Below are positions 13,165 to 14,925 of a DNA stretch of 14,925 bases, one piece after another. Every line of letters begins with the position of its first letter. The stretch's first letter is position 1. Both the position numbers and the translations under genes were made by a program. The notes beneath the pieces are model-generated. The model made no database searches. It was not told the origin of the DNA and saw only the letters and a list, made by a program, of their open reading frames with translations. The DNA comes from CAJBVG01 sp943360385 (GTDB lineage: Bacteria > Bacteroidota > Bacteroidia > Sphingobacteriales > Sphingobacteriaceae): NCBI GenBank assembly GCA_943360385.1, contig CALRIM020000071.1, positions 1-14,925 of the forward strand. The letters run 5' to 3'.

Positions 13165-13275
13165 TCGTATCTCGTAATTCGTACCTCGTATGTATAAAAA
13201 ATAAACCCTGCCTAAAATCAGACAGGGTTTGTATAAATTTTAATAACGAAATACGTATTACGAAATACGAGTTAC
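13165..13275. repeat. Inverted TCGTANN heptamer arrays around a stem-loop
   Basis: Left arm: four tandem 7-mers of form TCGTANN at 13165-13192 (GTA at 13167, 13174, 13181, 13188). Right arm: the inverse, with TAC at 13252, 13259, 13266 and 13273, mostly as NNTACGA at 13243-13270. The arms are imperfect complements that could fold a long hairpin with the 13203-13230 stem nested inside. It fills the spacer between apaG and the peptidase gene. Confidence 0.7.
13203..13230. terminator. Stem-loop between apaG and the peptidase gene
   Basis: AAACCCTG (13203-13210) pairs perfectly with CAGGGTTT (13223-13230), with two further inner pairs after one mismatch. The T-run is short on either strand, so it is a moderate bidirectional terminator candidate for the convergent genes. 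Confidence 0.55.
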
Positions 13276-13278
13276 TAG

Positions 13279-13959
13279 TTAGTCTCTTCTTCCCATAAAG
13301 ATCATAATGTAATACACCAAGGTAGCCAATGAACTCAAGGCTGCAATTACATAAGTGCTAGCTGCCCATTTTAACGCGCTCTTAGCGGTTTCTGTTTCAT
13401 TTCGTTGAGTTATATTATTGGTTTCTAACCAAGCAATTGCTCTGTTGCTGGCATCGAATTCTACAGGTAGTGTTACAAAACTAAAAATGGTAGTTAAAGC
13501 GAATAATAAAATACCAATAAGGAGTAAAGTTGGGAATGTATTCAATAATAATATACCACCCAATAATACCCATTGCATATAACGTGAACTTACCGAAAGT
13601 GCAGGCACCATTGCAGAACGAAATTGTAACCAAGAATATGCAGTAGCATGTTGAACCGCGTGACCACACTCGTGAGCAGCAACTGCAGCAGCAGCAACAG
13701 AACGTCCGTGATAAACATCTGGACTTAAATTAACAGTTTTGTCGCTAGGGTTATAATGGTCCGTTAATGAACCTTCTACTGAAATAACTTTTACATCGGT
13801 AATGCCATGATCGTATAGCATTTTTTCTGCAATCTCTCTTCCAGATAATCCATTCGCCAACATTTGTTGTGAATACTCCGTGAATTTGGATTTAAATCTC
13901 CAGCTAATGATAAAGCTAAGAAGTAAAAACCCGATCATAATAATATACATGAATCCCAT
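13279..13959 (-). CDS. YugP-type membrane zinc metallopeptidase
   Basis: A 226-residue membrane protein matching the neutral zinc metallopeptidase family (YugP, DUF peptidase M48-like). Residues 2-20 are a membrane segment. A soluble part carries SGREIAEKMLYDHGI (39-53) and LTDHYNPSDKTVNLSPDVYHGRSVAAAAVAAHECGHAVQHA, with the zinc motif HECGH at 96-100. Membrane segments follow at about 127-140, 144-163 and 202-222. LPVEFDAS (164-171) supplies Glu167, a plausible third zinc ligand. All residues expected of an active enzyme are present. The substrate is unknown; membrane-protein quality control is a fair inference. It is convergent with apaG and divergent from the FAD oxidoreductase across 99 nt, where the minus strand carries a TAAATTTG box. 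Confidence 0.9.
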   Translation of the reverse strand: MGFMYIIMIGFLLLSFIISWRFKSKFTEYSQQMLANGLSGREIAEKMLYDHGITDVKVISVEGSLTDHYNPSDKTVNLSPDVYHGRSVAAAAVAAHECGHAVQHATAYSWLQFRSAMVPALSVSSRYMQWVLLGGILLLNTFPTLLLIGILLFALTTIFSFVTLPVEFDASNRAIAWLETNNITQRNETETAKSALKWAASTYVIAALSSLATLVYYIMIFMGRRD

Positions 13960-14058
13960 ATTTTCTAATTTTTTAAATATCTTTAATCAAAGGAAATGCC
14001 ATTCGTAAAACACTGACATTTCGTACCAAATACGTCAAATTTACTAAAATAGTATCAG

Positions 14059-14925
14059 ATGAACCAATCCTATTGGGAAAGAACGTCATTTTTTAAGGAT
14101 GTGGACTATGCCATGATAGGTGCTGGAATAGTTGGTTTATTTGCAGCCTTAGAACTAAAGAACAAATATCCGAATGCAAAAGTTTTAGTTTTAGAAAGAT
14201 CTTTAATCCCAGATGGCGCAAGTACAAAAAATGCAGGATTTGCCTGTTTTGGTAGTTTGTCGGAATTAATCGTTCAGATGGAAAAAAGTTCGGAAAATGA
14301 ATTAGTAAACCTAGTTCAACGAAGATGGGAGGGATTAAAAAAATTACGTACTGTTTTGGGTGATGACAACATTGATTTTAAAAATTTCGGCGGATATGAG
14401 GTTTTTACGAATAAGGATGAAACTCGTTGGAAACAGTGTGTTGAAAAAATTGATTATTTCAATGAACTATTAAAATCAGTAATTGGAGGAGAGGAAAAAA
14501 TATATTCTGTTGTTGATGAAAAAATTAATGATTTTGGATTTGAAAAAGTAGAGCATTTAATTTTCAATCCATATGAAGCTCAAATTCATTCTGGTAAAAT
14601 GATGCAAACCCTTATAAAAAAATGTTATACAGCAGGTGTGGAAATTATGTATGGATATGAGGTTGTGGGGTATAAACAAGGAGAAGAGTTGTTGATTGAA
14701 GTTACAAACTTCAATCAACAAAAAGGAATCAATCAACAAAAAGAGGCTAATCAACTAGTTGATAATAGTATTCATCAACAGAAATCAGAAAACCCAAAAC
14801 GAGTAGCAAATAGTTTCCCAATAAGGACAAAAAAATTGCTAGTTTGTAATAATGCATTTGTGAAAAATCTTATCCCAAGCATAGATGTTACACCAGGAAG
14901 AGGGCAAGTATTTATTACAAAACCA
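14059..14925 (+). CDS. FAD-dependent oxidoreductase (DAO family), N-terminal 289 residues (partial)
   Basis: The frame starts at ATG 14059 and is open to the right edge, so the C terminus is missing. Residues 16-47 form the FAD-binding Rossmann start: YAMIGAGIVGLFAALEL with GAGIVG at 21-26, then the strand VLVLERS ending in the ribose-binding Glu. GASTKNAGFACFGS (53-66) is the next flavin-contact segment. Residues 260-289 (LLVCNNAFVKNLIP, then PGRGQVFITKP) match the conserved return to the FAD domain. Family members oxidise primary or secondary amines such as glycine, sarcosine or D-amino acids; the substrate here is unknown. Residues about 217-252, rich in Asn, Gln and Lys, look like an insertion encoded by palindromic and 18-nt repeats at 14689-14784. 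Confidence 0.85.
   Translation, partial: MNQSYWERTSFFKDVDYAMIGAGIVGLFAALELKNKYPNAKVLVLERSLIPDGASTKNAGFACFGSLSELIVQMEKSSENELVNLVQRRWEGLKKLRTVLGDDNIDFKNFGGYEVFTNKDETRWKQCVEKIDYFNELLKSVIGGEEKIYSVVDEKINDFGFEKVEHLIFNPYEAQIHSGKMMQTLIKKCYTAGVEIMYGYEVVGYKQGEELLIEVTNFNQQKGINQQKEANQLVDNSIHQQKSENPKRVANSFPIRTKKLLVCNNAFVKNLIPSIDVTPGRGQVFITKP
14689..14721. repeat. Perfect 15-bp palindrome inside the FAD oxidoreductase gene
   Basis: Arms 14689-14703 and 14707-14721 are exact inverted complements around ACA. The reading frame stays open, giving residues 211-221 (LLIEVTNFNQQ). The core GAAGTTACAAACTTC (14698-14712) is identical to that of the intergenic repeat at 8669-8683. Confidence 0.85.
14713..14784. repeat. 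In-frame tandem 18-nt repeats
   Basis: Units start at 14713, 14731 and 14749, each with AATCAAC. Units 1 and 2 share the 13-mer AATCAACAAAAAG. Unit 3 contains the 14-bp palindrome ATCAACTAGTTGAT (14750-14763). A decayed fourth unit holds CATCAACAGAAA (14773-14784). They encode NQQKGI, NQQKEA, NQLVDN and SIHQQK. Confidence 0.8.

Noticed and set aside
14003..14044. TCGTA and TAC words in the peptidase-oxidoreductase spacer, one identical to a heptamer at 13179
   Set aside because: The GTA and TAC words are not held to a 7-nt phase over more than two steps, so this does not support a third array.
14713..14784. Possible CRISPR-like repeats
   Set aside because: The units are 18 nt, contiguous without spacers, in frame with a conserved gene and degenerate. 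No cas genes are nearby.

Overview
The window is AT-rich bacterial chromosome from a member of the Bacteroidota. Three things support this. One secreted protein ends in a type IX secretion (T9SS type A) sorting domain. The bS16 protein has a long Ala/Glu-rich C-terminal tail. Several genes start just downstream of TAnnTTTG boxes, the Bacteroidota -7 promoter element, with little Shine-Dalgarno signal. I cannot assign a family or genus. No rRNA, tRNA, CRISPR array, insertion sequence or prophage gene is visible.

Layout. 1-375 (-) is the N-terminal part of rmuC, cut by the window edge, divergent from a DUF1801 gene (434-808). 867-5196 is a translation and secretion block: ffh, then rpsP, rimM, a small exported carboxypeptidase-regulatory-like protein, trmD and rplS. 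Internal terminators and promoters divide it into several transcription units. 5271-7624 holds a Glu/Leu/Phe/Val-type amino acid dehydrogenase overlapping an MscS-type channel gene. 7676-8521 is a T9SS-exported protein. 8522-8762 is a gene-free spacer between convergent genes, packed with hairpins. On the minus strand follow a small exported CCSKD-repeat protein (8763-8993) and a tight phospholipid cluster, transcribed right to left as CPBP protease, DUF2007, cdsA, psd (11684 to 9080). 11736-13162 (+) holds dusB and apaG. 13279-13959 (-) is a YugP-type membrane zinc peptidase. 14059 to the right edge (+) is an FAD-dependent oxidoreductase, cut by the edge.

How the genes work together. Ffh targets nascent membrane proteins. 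RpsP and RimM serve 30S assembly, TrmD and DusB modify tRNA, and RplS sits at the subunit interface. CdsA makes CDP-diacylglycerol and Psd makes phosphatidylethanolamine, so the minus-strand cluster is a membrane-lipid unit with two less understood companions.

The most unusual content is repeat DNA. (i) A family of short palindromes shares the core GAAGTT(T/A)NAAACTTC. Four lie in the 8522-8762 spacer, and a fifth is inserted in frame inside the FAD oxidoreductase gene, followed by three in-phase 18-nt repeats, adding an Asn/Gln/Lys-rich stretch where a short beta-turn would be expected. (ii) Both spacers between convergent genes carry inverted arrays in which GTA, then TAC, recurs exactly every 7 nt. 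(iii) Predicted rpsP and rplS mRNAs each begin with a short hairpin that may be a ribosomal-protein leader.
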